DNA of 64,000 bases. Origin: Propionibacterium sp. (lineage in GTDB: Bacteria; Actinomycetota; Actinomycetes; Propionibacteriales; Propionibacteriaceae). The notes under the pieces are model-generated. The model was given only the letters and a program-made list of their open reading frames with translations. It was not told where the DNA came from and made no database searches. Position 1 is the first letter of the stretch; the number at the start of each line of letters is the position of its first letter. This document shows, one piece after another, positions 18,597-27,269 of this stretch. Made by a program: the position numbers and the translations under genes. The stretch covers positions 1 to 64,000 of the forward strand of contig JAAYVB010000026.1 in the NCBI GenBank assembly GCA_012517405.1, given 5' to 3'.

Positions 18597-20238
18597 CTGG
18601 TCGTGGGTACTCGGCATCCCGGTGCTGGTCCCGTTCGCCGCGGCCGCGTTGGCGTTGTTGCTGGCTCGCCACCACACCGCCCAGCGGGTGGTGGCGCTGA
18701 TCGCGCTGGTCGTCGTTCAGGTGGATGCCGTCTTCATCGCCTACCTGTCGATGAGCGGCCCGCTGACCCTTGATGTGGGCGGTTGGTCCGCGCCGGTGGG
18801 CATCACCCTGGTCGCCGACCGGCTGAGCGCCCTGATGCTGGTGGTCTCGGTCTTCGTGACCTTGTGCGTGCTCATCTACTCGTTCACCCAGGACCCGTCG
18901 ATGGGCAGGAAGCTGCCCGTCGCCGTCTTCCAGCCGACCTTCCTGATCTTGTCGGCCGGGGTTTCGAATGCCTTCCTCACCGGTGACCTGTTCAACCTCT
19001 ACGTCGGCTTCGAGATCCTGCTGGTGGCCAGCTTCGTGCTGATCACCCTCGGCAGCAGCCGGGAACGGATCCGCTCGGGCACCGTCTACGTGGTCGTGTC
19101 GGTGGTCAGCTCGGCGATCTTCCTGACCGCTCTCGCCATGGTCTATGCCGCAGTCGGCACGGTCAATATGGCGCAGATCGCGATCCGGATGAACAGCATC
19201 GACCCGGCGACCGCGCAACTCATCGAGGTCATGCTGCTCGTCGCCTTCGGTGTCAAGGCGGCGGTCTTCCCGTTGTCCGCCTGGCTGCCTGACTCCTACC
19301 CGACGGCCCCCGCCCCGGTGACCGCGGTCTTCGCAGGGCTGCTCACCAAGGTCGGCATCTACGCGATCATCCGCACCCAGAGCACCATCTTCGCCGACGC
19401 CGGATTGAACAAGGCGCTGATGGTCGTGGCGCTGGCCACCATGGTGATCGGTATCCTCGGGGCCGTCGCGCAGGACGACATCAAGCGTCTGCTTTCGTTC
19501 ACGCTGGTCTCACATATCGGCTTCATGCTGTGGGGTGTGGGCATCGGCACCGTCGACGGGCTCACTGCGGCGATCTTCTACACCGCGCACCACATCATCG
19601 TCCAGACCGCGCTCTTCCTGGTGTCCGGGCTGATGGAACAAGTCGGCGGCAGCACCTCGTTGACCAAGCTCGGCTCGCTGCTCAAGGTCTGGCCGTTCCT
19701 GGCCGTGGTCTATCTGATCCCCGCGCTCAACCTGGCCGGCGTCCCGCCGATGTCCGGCTTCCTCGGCAAGGTCGGCCTGATCCAAGCGTCCGCGCAGGTG
19801 GGCAGCCCGCTGGACTGGACGCTGATCGCGGGCGGGCTGATCACCTCGCTGCTCACCCTCTATGCGCTGCTGCGCGCCTGGAACATGGCCTTCTGGCAGT
19901 CGAGCACCGAAGAGATCACCGAGCGTGCCACCGTGCCGTGGACGATGACATTCGCGACCGTGCTGCTGGTGGCCGCATCCGTGCTGCTGGCCGTGCTGGC
20001 CGGCCCGATCTACCGCTACGCGCACGGCGGGGCCGTCGAACTGCGCGAACAGGAGCCCTACATCAGCGCTGTGCTGCCCGAGGCCGAGCGCGGCACCGGC
20101 CAATCCCACGAGGAGCCCAATCCGGGCGTCGACGAGACCCCAGTGGTGCCGCCGCTGGGGACACCATCGGCATCGGCGCCGACGGTCACCGCGACCACCC
20201 CGGCAGCTGCAGCCCCGACCACCGGAGGTGAGCGATGA
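18583..20238 (+). CDS. mrpD: Mrp antiporter subunit D
   Basis: 551 residues from a GTG at 18583 with a G-rich ribosome site 8 nt upstream; a GTG 9 nt earlier is also possible. It is a NuoN/NuoM-like subunit with about 14 helices, including LFNLYVGFEILLVASFVLI, KAAVFPLSAWLPDSYPTAPAPVTAVFAGLLTKVGIYAI and LLSFTLVSHIGFMLWGVGIG, with the conserved Glu and Lys of the proton path. The last 60 residues are an uncommon Pro/Ala/Thr-rich cytoplasmic or exposed tail (about 495-551). Confidence 0.94.
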   Translation: MNPADWSWVLGIPVLVPFAAAALALLLARHHTAQRVVALIALVVVQVDAVFIAYLSMSGPLTLDVGGWSAPVGITLVADRLSALMLVVSVFVTLCVLIYSFTQDPSMGRKLPVAVFQPTFLILSAGVSNAFLTGDLFNLYVGFEILLVASFVLITLGSSRERIRSGTVYVVVSVVSSAIFLTALAMVYAAVGTVNMAQIAIRMNSIDPATAQLIEVMLLVAFGVKAAVFPLSAWLPDSYPTAPAPVTAVFAGLLTKVGIYAIIRTQSTIFADAGLNKALMVVALATMVIGILGAVAQDDIKRLLSFTLVSHIGFMLWGVGIGTVDGLTAAIFYTAHHIIVQTALFLVSGLMEQVGGSTSLTKLGSLLKVWPFLAVVYLIPALNLAGVPPMSGFLGKVGLIQASAQVGSPLDWTLIAGGLITSLLTLYALLRAWNMAFWQSSTEEITERATVPWTMTFATVLLVAASVLLAVLAGPIYRYAHGGAVELREQEPYISAVLPEAERGTGQSHEEPNPGVDETPVVPPLGTPSASAPTVTATTPAAAAPTTGGER

Positions 20239-20915
20239 GCACTGGTCCCGGGAGGAAATTCCTCGACCTCTGGCGTCAGCGCGTTTCACCGGTCGGCGCG
20301 AGTTTGCTGACACTCATGTGGGTGCTGTTGTGGGGCGACCTGAGCTGGGGCAACGTGGTGGCTGGGCTCGCGCTGGCCCTGACCATTCTGCTGCTCGCCC
20401 CGATGCCGCACGGACCGCAGCGACGGCTGACCATCCGGCCGATCGCCCTCGCGCGGCTGATGCTGGTCTTCGCGAAGGACACCGCGGTGGCCGCAGCCCA
20501 GATCGTCTGGGTGATCATCACCGGGCGCAGACCGCGTGAGGCGATCATCCGCGTCCAGACCCGGGCCCATTCGGACGGTTTCCTCGCCGCGACCGCCGGC
20601 TTCACCGCCCTCGTGCCGGGATCCATCGTCATCGACGCCCACCGGATGACCGGCACGCTCTACATCCACGTCTTCGACGTCGACGAGGGTCCCGAAGCGA
20701 TGGACGAGGCGCACGAGCAGGTCCTCCGGCAGGAAGAGCGGATTCTGCGGGCGCTGGCCAGCGATGACGAGTTGATGACCGCCGGCTTCCGTCCGGGCGG
20801 GTCGATGAAGGCCGGCCGCCTGAGCGAGACCGAGATGGCCGAGTTCCGGGCCCGGCAGCGCGCCGCCGGCGACACCTCCGGCCGGTCCGGCCCGAGCAGC
20901 GAGGTGATCGCATGA
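20235..20915 (+). CDS. mrpE: Mrp antiporter subunit E
   Basis: 226 residues. Two N-terminal membrane segments (LLTLMWVLLWGDLSWGNVVAGLALALTILL) and a soluble part with FLAATAGFTALVPGSIVIDAHRMTGTLYIHVFDV match MnhE/MrpE (PF01899). The extra C-terminal 60 residues are acidic/charged. The start overlaps the mrpD stop by 4 nt. Confidence 0.92.
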   Translation: MSTGPGRKFLDLWRQRVSPVGASLLTLMWVLLWGDLSWGNVVAGLALALTILLLAPMPHGPQRRLTIRPIALARLMLVFAKDTAVAAAQIVWVIITGRRPREAIIRVQTRAHSDGFLAATAGFTALVPGSIVIDAHRMTGTLYIHVFDVDEGPEAMDEAHEQVLRQEERILRALASDDELMTAGFRPGGSMKAGRLSETEMAEFRARQRAAGDTSGRSGPSSEVIA

Positions 20916-21328
20916 TCGTGACCTTGTGGATCTGCTTCGCGGCGCTGGTGATCGGCATGGGCCTGGTGCTGATCCGCCTCGAGATCGGCCCGACCAATCT
21001 CGACCGGGCGGTGGCCCTCGATGTGATCACCGCCTCGGCCGTGGGCATCGTGGTGGTCCTGATGGCCCTGACCGGCCGCGTCGACCTGCTGCCGCTGCTG
21101 GTGGTGCTGACCTCGGTCGGCTTCATCGGGTCGACCACGATCGCTCGCTTCTCCCAGGCCGAGTCGATCAGTGACCGCCGGGTGCTGACCGCCGAGGAGG
21201 CGGCCCGGGCGGCCAGACCCCAATTGGCCGACGATGACGCTCCGGTGCATCCGGACGTCTCCGACGACGAGGACGATCCCGACGCCCCGATCGGCGCCGG
21301 CTTCGATCTGGAAGGGGAGACCCGATGA
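20912..21328 (+). CDS. mrpF: Mrp antiporter subunit F
   Basis: 138 residues. Three membrane segments with LIRLEIGPTNLDRAVALDVITASAVGIVVVLMALTGR are diagnostic for MrpF/MnhF. The roughly 50-residue C-terminal tail is strongly acidic (DDDAPVHPDVSDDEDD). It is coupled to mrpE and mrpG by ATGA overlaps on both sides. Confidence 0.92.
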   Translation: MIVTLWICFAALVIGMGLVLIRLEIGPTNLDRAVALDVITASAVGIVVVLMALTGRVDLLPLLVVLTSVGFIGSTTIARFSQAESISDRRVLTAEEAARAARPQLADDDAPVHPDVSDDEDDPDAPIGAGFDLEGETR

Positions 21329-21723
21329 TCGTCTGGCTGCAACTCGTCGGCGTATGCCTGATCACCGCCGGTGTGGCACTGACCTTCTTCACCGCGCTCG
21401 GCATGCTCCGGCTCGGGTCGTTGTTCTCGCGGATGCATGCGTCCACCAAGCCGCAGGTGCTGGGCTTGGTGCTGATGTGCGCCGGTCTGGCCTGCGTGAT
21501 GCAGAGTACGCATGTGGCGGCAACGCTCGTGCTCGTGGTGATGATGCAATTCGTCGTGGCGCCGATCTCGGCGCACATGCTCGGACGCGCCACCTATCGA
21601 CTCGGACAAACCGACTACGAAGCCATCGTGGTGGACGAGTATGCCGAGGATCTCGAACGAGCCCGCCAGCAGGTGGCTCAAAACGGCTCGTCCGACGACC
21701 CGTCGTCGTCCGTAGATCGCTAG
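21325..21723 (+). CDS. mrpG: Mrp antiporter subunit G
   Basis: 132 residues; three membrane segments with AGVALTFFTALGMLRLGSLFSRMHASTKPQVLG, the MnhG/MrpG signature (PF03334). It is the last gene of the six-gene operon. All junctions in the operon are overlaps, which implies coupled translation of a stoichiometric complex. Confidence 0.92.
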   Translation: MIVWLQLVGVCLITAGVALTFFTALGMLRLGSLFSRMHASTKPQVLGLVLMCAGLACVMQSTHVAATLVLVVMMQFVVAPISAHMLGRATYRLGQTDYEAIVVDEYAEDLERARQQVAQNGSSDDPSSSVDR

Positions 21724-21742
21724 CTCGAGCAGCGCCTGCCGC

Positions 21743-21769
21743 GGGACGACGCGATCTCGTCGGCGTCCC
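21743..21769. terminator. Bulged hairpin after the Mrp operon
   Basis: GGGACGACG (21743-21751) can pair with CGTCGGCGTCCC (21758-21769) with a 2-nt bulge, 20 nt after the mrpG stop. No U-tract. Confidence 0.4.
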
Positions 21770-21774
21770 CAGCC

Positions 21775-21830
21775 GCTGTCGCTGCGGTAGCGGCTACTTC
21801 CAGCTGTCGCCGCGGTAGCGGCTACTTCCA
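21775..21830. repeat. Two 28-bp tandem copies over the crgA stop
   Basis: Copies at 21775-21802 and 21803-21830 differ at one base. Each contains the near-palindrome GTAGCGGCTAC. The second copy covers the last codons and TAG stop of crgA on the - strand; the first reproduces Trp-Lys-stop codons just beyond it. Between convergent mrpG and crgA the two hairpins might also act in termination. Confidence 0.9.
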
Positions 21831-22118
21831 GAGAGTGGCGATGCCGAACGACGTCGCGATCAGGCCGATCCCGATGAGGTAGTTCCAGTTCCGGAGGTCC
21901 TGCATACCCGGCACGCGGTTGCCCGCGATGTAGAAGACGAGCAGCCACAGCACGCCCAGCAGGCCGACCGGAATGAAGACCCACGGCACCCAGTCGCGTG
22001 TTCCCGCCGCCAGCCGGGCCTTCTTGGCCTTGTTGTCGGAGCGCTTCTTCTCGGTCTGCGCCTTCTTCTTGGCCGCCGTCTTCTCCGCGGCCTGCTTGCG
22101 GACCTTCGATTCGGGCAC
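21822..22118 (-). CDS. crgA: Cell division protein CrgA
   Basis: 98 residues: a Lys/Ala-rich cytoplasmic N-terminus (MPESKVRKQAAEKTAAKK), then two membrane helices (WVPWVFIPVGLLGVLWLLVFYIAG and NYLIGIGLIATSFGIATLW). This is the CrgA family of actinobacteria, which contacts FtsZ, FtsQ and penicillin-binding proteins at the septum. Its position divergent from the DUF881 gene and near pabA-pknB matches the Rv0011c-Rv0014c order of mycobacteria. Confidence 0.95.
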   Translation of the reverse strand: MPESKVRKQAAEKTAAKKKAQTEKKRSDNKAKKARLAAGTRDWVPWVFIPVGLLGVLWLLVFYIAGNRVPGMQDLRNWNYLIGIGLIATSFGIATLWK

Positions 22119-22218
22119 TGCTTTCGCTCCTCAGCCGGCGTGCTACGCACGAAACTCATCTTCGCGTGGCGAAATCGCCACCGCTCCAGTATGACGGGTC
22201 AAGGCCGTTCGCCCCAAT

Positions 22219-22246
22219 TGTGGACCGCGATGAACCTCGGTCCACA
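22219..22246. promoter_or_regulatory. 8-bp inverted repeat ahead of the DUF881 gene
   Basis: TGTGGACC (22219-22226) and GGTCCACA (22239-22246) are perfect inverted repeats with a 12-nt spacer, ending 15 nt before the DUF881 start. It could be an operator or a leader hairpin in the crgA / DUF881 divergent region. Confidence 0.45.
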
Positions 22247-22261
22247 GGTAGGATTTGCCCC

Positions 22262-23095
22262 ATGGCGTCCGCCGAGAACAGCGCGGTGCGGCCCGGAGAT
22301 GAGGCTCCGGCCCGCGCTGCCGCCGACGACGACGCCGAGACTGTGCCCCAGCCGGCCGCCCCCGATCAGCCGGCCACATCGTCGAAGAAGACCAGGGCGC
22401 GCGGGGCTGCGCTGAAACTGTCGATCGGGCTGCTCGCCGGACTGCTGGTCGGGGCGACCGCCATCACCGCGCAGGGCGCCGATCTGCGCCCCAACCGCAC
22501 GAGCGACCTCGCCGAGTTGGTGGCCCAGGCCCAGCAACGCAATACCGAGCTCGCCGCCCGAGCCGCTGAGCTGCGCCGGGAGAACGAAGAGCTGGCCGCA
22601 GCCCAGGGCGCACCGGCGGCCAGCGCAGACCCGGATCAGCAGTTGCTCAGCCAGATCGTCGGGCTGGCCCCGGTCAAAGGCCCGGCGGTCCGGGTCACCC
22701 TCACCGACGCCCCGGCCGACTTCGCGCCGCCGGGCATCAACGGCGATCTGCTCGTCGTCCATGAGCAGGACATCCAGCGGGTGGTGAACGCGCTGTTCGC
22801 CGGGGGCGCCGAGGCGATGACCATCCAGGATCAGCGCGTGATCGCCACGACAGCGGTCAAGTGCGTCGGCAATACCGTGGTGCTGCACGGGGTGCCGTAT
22901 GCACCGCCCTACGTGATCACCGCGATCGGCAACCAGTCGGCGTTGGAGGCCGCGCTGGCGGCCGACCCGGGAGTGCAGATCTACCGGCAGTACGCCCAGG
23001 CCTACCAGTTGGGCTATCAGCAGCAACGGATCGGCGAAGTGACGATGCCGGCCTTCTCCGGGTCGCTGCCGCAGCTGACCAGGGCCGCACGCTGA
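22262..23095 (+). CDS. DUF881 membrane-anchored protein
   Basis: 277 residues from the ATG at 22262. An acidic cytoplasmic N-terminus, one membrane anchor (about 55-72, LKLSIGLLAGLLVGATAITA) and a coiled coil (LAELVAQAQQRNTELAARAAELRRENEELAA) lead into a DUF881 domain (GPAVRVTLTDAP, INAMTIQDQRV-like AEAMTIQDQRVIATTAVKCVGN, VITAIGN). It is the equivalent of mycobacterial Rv0012 between crgA and the pabA/trpG-type amidotransferase. The DUF881 fold resembles proteins of division and sporulation complexes; the molecular role is unknown. Confidence 0.9.
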   Translation: MASAENSAVRPGDEAPARAAADDDAETVPQPAAPDQPATSSKKTRARGAALKLSIGLLAGLLVGATAITAQGADLRPNRTSDLAELVAQAQQRNTELAARAAELRRENEELAAAQGAPAASADPDQQLLSQIVGLAPVKGPAVRVTLTDAPADFAPPGINGDLLVVHEQDIQRVVNALFAGGAEAMTIQDQRVIATTAVKCVGNTVVLHGVPYAPPYVITAIGNQSALEAALAADPGVQIYRQYAQAYQLGYQQQRIGEVTMPAFSGSLPQLTRAAR

Positions 23096-23152
23096 GGGCG
23101 CCGGGCTTGGGCAGACGATCCGAATCTGGTGCGATGCGGAACAATGGTGGGC

Positions 23153-23785
23153 ATGGTCCGCATTCTCGTCATCGACAACTACGACTCGTTCGTCTACAAC
23201 GTGGTGAACTACCTGGCCCACATCGGCGCCGAGATCGATGTCTGGCGCAATGACGATCCGCGGTTCGCGTCGCCCGACTGGGCTCGGGAATACGACGGCA
23301 TCTTGTTGTCACCGGGCCCCGGCACACCCGAGCAGGCCGGGGTCTGTATCGACGTCGTGCGGGACTGGGGCGGCACAGTGCCGATCTTCGGTATCTGCCT
23401 CGGGCTGCAGGCGATCGGGGTGGCCGAGGGTGCCGTGGTCGGACGCGCGCCCGAACTGCTGCATGGCAAGACATCGGTGGTGCAACACGATGGACGAGGA
23501 GTGTTCGCCGGCCTGCCGAACCCGCTGACCGCCACCAGATACCACTCGCTGGCGATCGATCCTGCGACGCTGCCCGACAGCCTGGAGGTCAGCGCCCGCA
23601 CCGACAGCGGTGTCATCATGGCCGTCCGGCATCGTGAGCTGCCGATCGAGGCGGTGCAGTTCCATCCCGAGTCGGTGCTTACCGAGGGCGGCTACCAGAT
23701 GCTGGCGAACTGGCTCGCGGTCTGCGGAGACACCGGCGCACCGGCCCGCGCCGCCGGCCTGTCACCCCTGATGGCCACCCGCTAG
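23153..23785 (+). CDS. pabA: Aminodeoxychorismate/anthranilate synthase glutamine amidotransferase
   Basis: 210 residues from the ATG at 23153 (MVRILVIDNYDSFVYN is the family start). Class I glutamine amidotransferase with LLSPGPGTPEQAG, the nucleophile Cys in FGICLGLQAIG, and the His-Glu pair in AVQFHPESVLTEGG. It supplies ammonia for p-aminobenzoate (folate) or anthranilate (tryptophan) synthesis; the partner synthase is not in the window, so pabA and trpG cannot be separated. The location matches mycobacterial Rv0013. Confidence 0.93.
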   Translation: MVRILVIDNYDSFVYNVVNYLAHIGAEIDVWRNDDPRFASPDWAREYDGILLSPGPGTPEQAGVCIDVVRDWGGTVPIFGICLGLQAIGVAEGAVVGRAPELLHGKTSVVQHDGRGVFAGLPNPLTATRYHSLAIDPATLPDSLEVSARTDSGVIMAVRHRELPIEAVQFHPESVLTEGGYQMLANWLAVCGDTGAPARAAGLSPLMATR

Positions 23786-23812
23786 CCGGTCAGCCGGATA
23801 CGGCCAGGCCGC

Positions 23813-25810
23813 CTAGCGGCTTGGCGAAGTGCCCGACGACGTCGGCTTGGAGCTGGTCGGGGTGGCGCCACCCAAGGTGACCGCAATCGGGTCCGACCGT
23901 CCGCGCGCGGTATCCGCGGGGACCGACTGGGCGGTCACCACCCAGTCGTCGTGATCGTCATCGGCAGGGCCGAACGTCACATTGGTGAACCCCAGCGCGG
24001 TCAGCTTCTCCTCGGCTGCCTCATGGCTCAGTCCGATCAGATTGGGCATCACCGACTCACCGGAGGCCAACCAGAGCTTGATCCGGGTGCTGCTGTCCAC
24101 GGCCGTGCCGGTGGCCGGGTCGGAATAGACGACCTGCCCTCGCACGAAGGTGACGGGCTCGTCCGGGTCTCCGGGGGCCAGATAGTCGCTGGACACATTG
24201 GTGTAGCCGGCCTGGCGCAGCAACTCACGCGCCTCGGTGTCCTGCATGCCGATGATGGTGCCGGGCAGCTCCGAGCGTCCGCTGGCCACGTAGAGCGTGA
24301 CCTTCTGGTCGATCGGGATCGACTGGCCCTCGGTCGGTGAAACCGCGACCACCTGGCCCTTCTTCGCACCTACCGTGTCGAGATTGGACGGTGCGGCAAG
24401 CGGCTCCACATTGGTGAATCCGGCCTGTTTGAGCAGCGTGATCGCTTCGTCCTGGAGCTTGCCGACGATCCCAGCCGGAATCGGTGAGACCGGCGGACCG
24501 TCATTGACGGTGATCGTCACGGTGCTGCCCACCAGCACGGTCTGGCCGCCGGCCGGATCCTGCGAGATGACCGTGCCCTTGCCCTCGGCCGAGCCGGACA
24601 CGTGTTCGACCTTCGGCGTCAATTGCGCAGCACTCAACTGCTCGACGGCGGCCTCCTCCAAGAAGCCGGTCACCGCAGGTACCTGGACGTCGTTGTCGGC
24701 GGTATTGCCGACCAGGCGCCAGGCGAAGAACCCCAGGGAGCCCAGCAGCAGCACCAGCAGCCCGATCAGCACCCCGGTCGCGGGCGACACCTTGCGCTTC
24801 GGCTTGTCCAGATCGTCGGCCACCACCTCGGAGTTCGAGGTACTGATGGCCGCCTCGTCGGTCGGCTGATAGTCCGGGTCGTACTCGGCGGGCAGCGCCC
24901 GGGTGGGCGGCGCGCCGCGGGTCTCGCTGACGGCGACCGCGGGCAGCTGCGCGGTCACCGCTTGGCCGTTCAGCAGCCGCCAGCAGTCGTCGCGCATCTC
25001 CTTGGCCGACTGATAGCGGTCATCGGTGCGCTTGGCGAGCGCCTTCATCGTGATGGCGTCCATATCGGGCGTGATCTCGGGATCGAGCTGACTCGGCGGG
25101 ATCGGCATCTCCCGGACGTGCTGGTACGCCACGCTGACCGGGGAATCGCCGAGGAACGGCGGGCGTCCGGTCAGCAGCTCGTAGAGCAGGCAGCCGGCCG
25201 AATAGAGGTCGGAGCGCGCGTCGATCTGCTCGCCCCGGGCCTGCTCGGGCGACAGGTACTGGGCGGTGCCGATCACTGCGGCCGTCTGCGTCATCGTCGC
25301 CGAGGTGTCGGAGACCGCTCGGGCGATCCCGAAGTCCATCACCTTGATTTGGCCGGCATTGGTCAGCATCACATTGGCGGGCTTGATGTCGCGGTGCACG
25401 ATGTCGTGCTTGTGCGAGTAGCCCAGCGCGTCCAGCACCCCAATCTCGTACTCGAAGGCGCGCTGCGGCTCGATCGGGCGGCCCTGGCGCAGCAGGTCGC
25501 GCAGGGTGTGCCCCTCGACCAGTTCCATCACGATGTAGGGCACCGAGATGCCGGTGGCCGGGTCGGTTCGCTCCCCGGTGTCGTAGACGCTGACGATGTT
25601 CGGGTGGTTCAGGCCGGCAGCTGCCTGCGCCTCCCGCTGGAAGCGCATCTGGAAGGTGCTGTCGGTGGCCAGATCGACGCGCAGCCGTTTGATCGCGACC
25701 TGGCGATCCAGCCGCAGATCGCGGGCTCGCCAGACCTCGGCCATGCCGCCGCGTCCGATGACCGTCTCGAGCTGGTAACGGCCTCCCAGGATCACTGGCT
25801 CATCGGTCAC
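23813..25810 (-). CDS. pknB: PASTA-domain Ser/Thr kinase PknB
   Basis: 665 residues from a GTG at 25810 that follows an AAAGGA ribosome site; upstream in-frame codons would add a non-family leader. Kinase domain: GRGGMAEV (19-26), catalytic Lys41, HRDIKPAN (139-146), DFGIAR, LSPEQARG. A single membrane helix (GVLIGLLVLLLGSLGFFAW) separates it from four extracellular PASTA repeats, which bind peptidoglycan fragments or lipid II. It regulates growth and division and is countered by PstP encoded upstream in the same operon. The usual pknA gene between pknB and pbpA is absent. Confidence 0.97.
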   Translation of the reverse strand: MTDEPVILGGRYQLETVIGRGGMAEVWRARDLRLDRQVAIKRLRVDLATDSTFQMRFQREAQAAAGLNHPNIVSVYDTGERTDPATGISVPYIVMELVEGHTLRDLLRQGRPIEPQRAFEYEIGVLDALGYSHKHDIVHRDIKPANVMLTNAGQIKVMDFGIARAVSDTSATMTQTAAVIGTAQYLSPEQARGEQIDARSDLYSAGCLLYELLTGRPPFLGDSPVSVAYQHVREMPIPPSQLDPEITPDMDAITMKALAKRTDDRYQSAKEMRDDCWRLLNGQAVTAQLPAVAVSETRGAPPTRALPAEYDPDYQPTDEAAISTSNSEVVADDLDKPKRKVSPATGVLIGLLVLLLGSLGFFAWRLVGNTADNDVQVPAVTGFLEEAAVEQLSAAQLTPKVEHVSGSAEGKGTVISQDPAGGQTVLVGSTVTITVNDGPPVSPIPAGIVGKLQDEAITLLKQAGFTNVEPLAAPSNLDTVGAKKGQVVAVSPTEGQSIPIDQKVTLYVASGRSELPGTIIGMQDTEARELLRQAGYTNVSSDYLAPGDPDEPVTFVRGQVVYSDPATGTAVDSSTRIKLWLASGESVMPNLIGLSHEAAEEKLTALGFTNVTFGPADDDHDDWVVTAQSVPADTARGRSDPIAVTLGGATPTSSKPTSSGTSPSR

Positions 25811-25862
25811 GGGACCAGTCCTTTCCTGCTCCGGCACGCAGCACATTCGGGCCAGGCAAAAC

Positions 25863-27269
25863 TCATGGCAGGGCCTCCATTATGGACCGCGCGATCGGGG
25901 TCGCAGTGGTGGTCGTCTCGGTGGCCAGGTAGACCGCCACCGCCACATGTTTCTCGGCGATGTAACCGGTGAACCACGAGTGGTCACCGCCGCCGACACT
26001 CGTCTCGGCGGTGCCGGTCTTGCCGCCGACGGTCATGCCGCTGATCTGCGCGGCGGTGCCGGTGCCGGACTTGATGACATGGGTCATCATCTCGGCCAGG
26101 GTCGCCGCATTCGCCTGCGTCATCGCCTGACCGCGGACCACCGGCTGGTGAGTGCTCAGCACCGACTCGTTCGAGCCACGGATCTCCTGGACGATGTAGG
26201 GCTCCATCACGGTGCCGCCGTTCGCGATGGCACCGGCCACCACTGCCATCTGCAGCGGGGTCGTTGCCACATCGAACTGCCCGATGGACGCCATCGCCAA
26301 CTCGGCCTGGCTCATCCCGGTCGGGTAGACACTGGCGGCCGAGGTCAGCCCGTCACCCAGCGACGAATTGAACCCGAAGGCCTCCGCCTGGGCTTTGATC
26401 TTGTCCTCACCCAGCGCCATTCCGATATTCGCGAACGACGTATTGCACGACAAGGTGAGCGCCTGGTCCATGGTCTTGGTGGTGTTGCCGCAGGCGGCCA
26501 GGTTGCTCAACTGGTGCGTCGACTGCGGCAACTGCAGCGCCTGCGGAGTGTCGATGACCGAGTCGGGCGTGTAGCCGTTGGCCAACGCGGTGGCCGCGAC
26601 GACCAGCTTGAAGGTCGACCCGGGGGCGTTGATCTCCTGGGTCGCCCGATCGTTCATCACGGTGGAGCCGTCGGCAGTGAATTGGTCCCAGGCCGCCTGG
26701 GTGGCGGGGAAATCGAGGCTGGCCAGCTGTGACACGTCAAAGCTCGGGGTCGACACCCAGGCCAGGATCGCGCCGGTCTGGTAGTCGATGGCGACCGCCG
26801 CGCCCTCCTGGTTGCCCAGGGCGTCCCAGGCCGCCTGCTGCACCTTCGGCTGGATGGTGGTGAGCACCTGACCGCCGGCCGGCGAACGCCCGGCCAGGGT
26901 GTCGAGGATGCGCTGGGTGAACTGCGAGTCGGCCTGGCCGGTTAGTTCGGCATTGAACTCCTGCTCCAGGCCGGATCGTCCGTAGATGTAGGAGTAGTAG
27001 CCGGTGACCGGTGCATACAGCGGGCCGTCGAGGTACTGACGCTGGTAGGCGTAGGGCGTCGTGCCGGTCGGCACACTCTGGACGATCGGGGTGTTGGCGG
27101 CCAGGATCGGGCCGCGTGGCCCGCCGAACTCCTCGTCGCGGACGCGGGTGTTGCGCGCGTCATTCACCAGATCATCGGTGCGGATCCAGTAGGAGGCCGT
27201 CGCGTTGATCAGTAGCGCAAGAAACATCACGCCGACGAACAGCGCCACTCCACGAATCGACTTGTTCAT
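25863..27269 (-). CDS. pbpA: Class B penicillin-binding protein PbpA
   Basis: 468 residues. N-terminal anchor (VALFVGVMFLALLINATASYW), dimerisation region, and transpeptidase domain with the active-site SxxK (GSTFK), SxN (SCN) and KTG (GGKTGTAE) motifs. It cross-links peptidoglycan during elongation or septation. The start ATG shares one base with the rodA stop (TGATG), so synthesis with its glycosyltransferase partner is coupled. Gene order equals mycobacterial Rv0016c-Rv0017c. Confidence 0.96.
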   Translation of the reverse strand: MNKSIRGVALFVGVMFLALLINATASYWIRTDDLVNDARNTRVRDEEFGGPRGPILAANTPIVQSVPTGTTPYAYQRQYLDGPLYAPVTGYYSYIYGRSGLEQEFNAELTGQADSQFTQRILDTLAGRSPAGGQVLTTIQPKVQQAAWDALGNQEGAAVAIDYQTGAILAWVSTPSFDVSQLASLDFPATQAAWDQFTADGSTVMNDRATQEINAPGSTFKLVVAATALANGYTPDSVIDTPQALQLPQSTHQLSNLAACGNTTKTMDQALTLSCNTSFANIGMALGEDKIKAQAEAFGFNSSLGDGLTSAASVYPTGMSQAELAMASIGQFDVATTPLQMAVVAGAIANGGTVMEPYIVQEIRGSNESVLSTHQPVVRGQAMTQANAATLAEMMTHVIKSGTGTAAQISGMTVGGKTGTAETSVGGGDHSWFTGYIAEKHVAVAVYLATETTTTATPIARSIMEALP

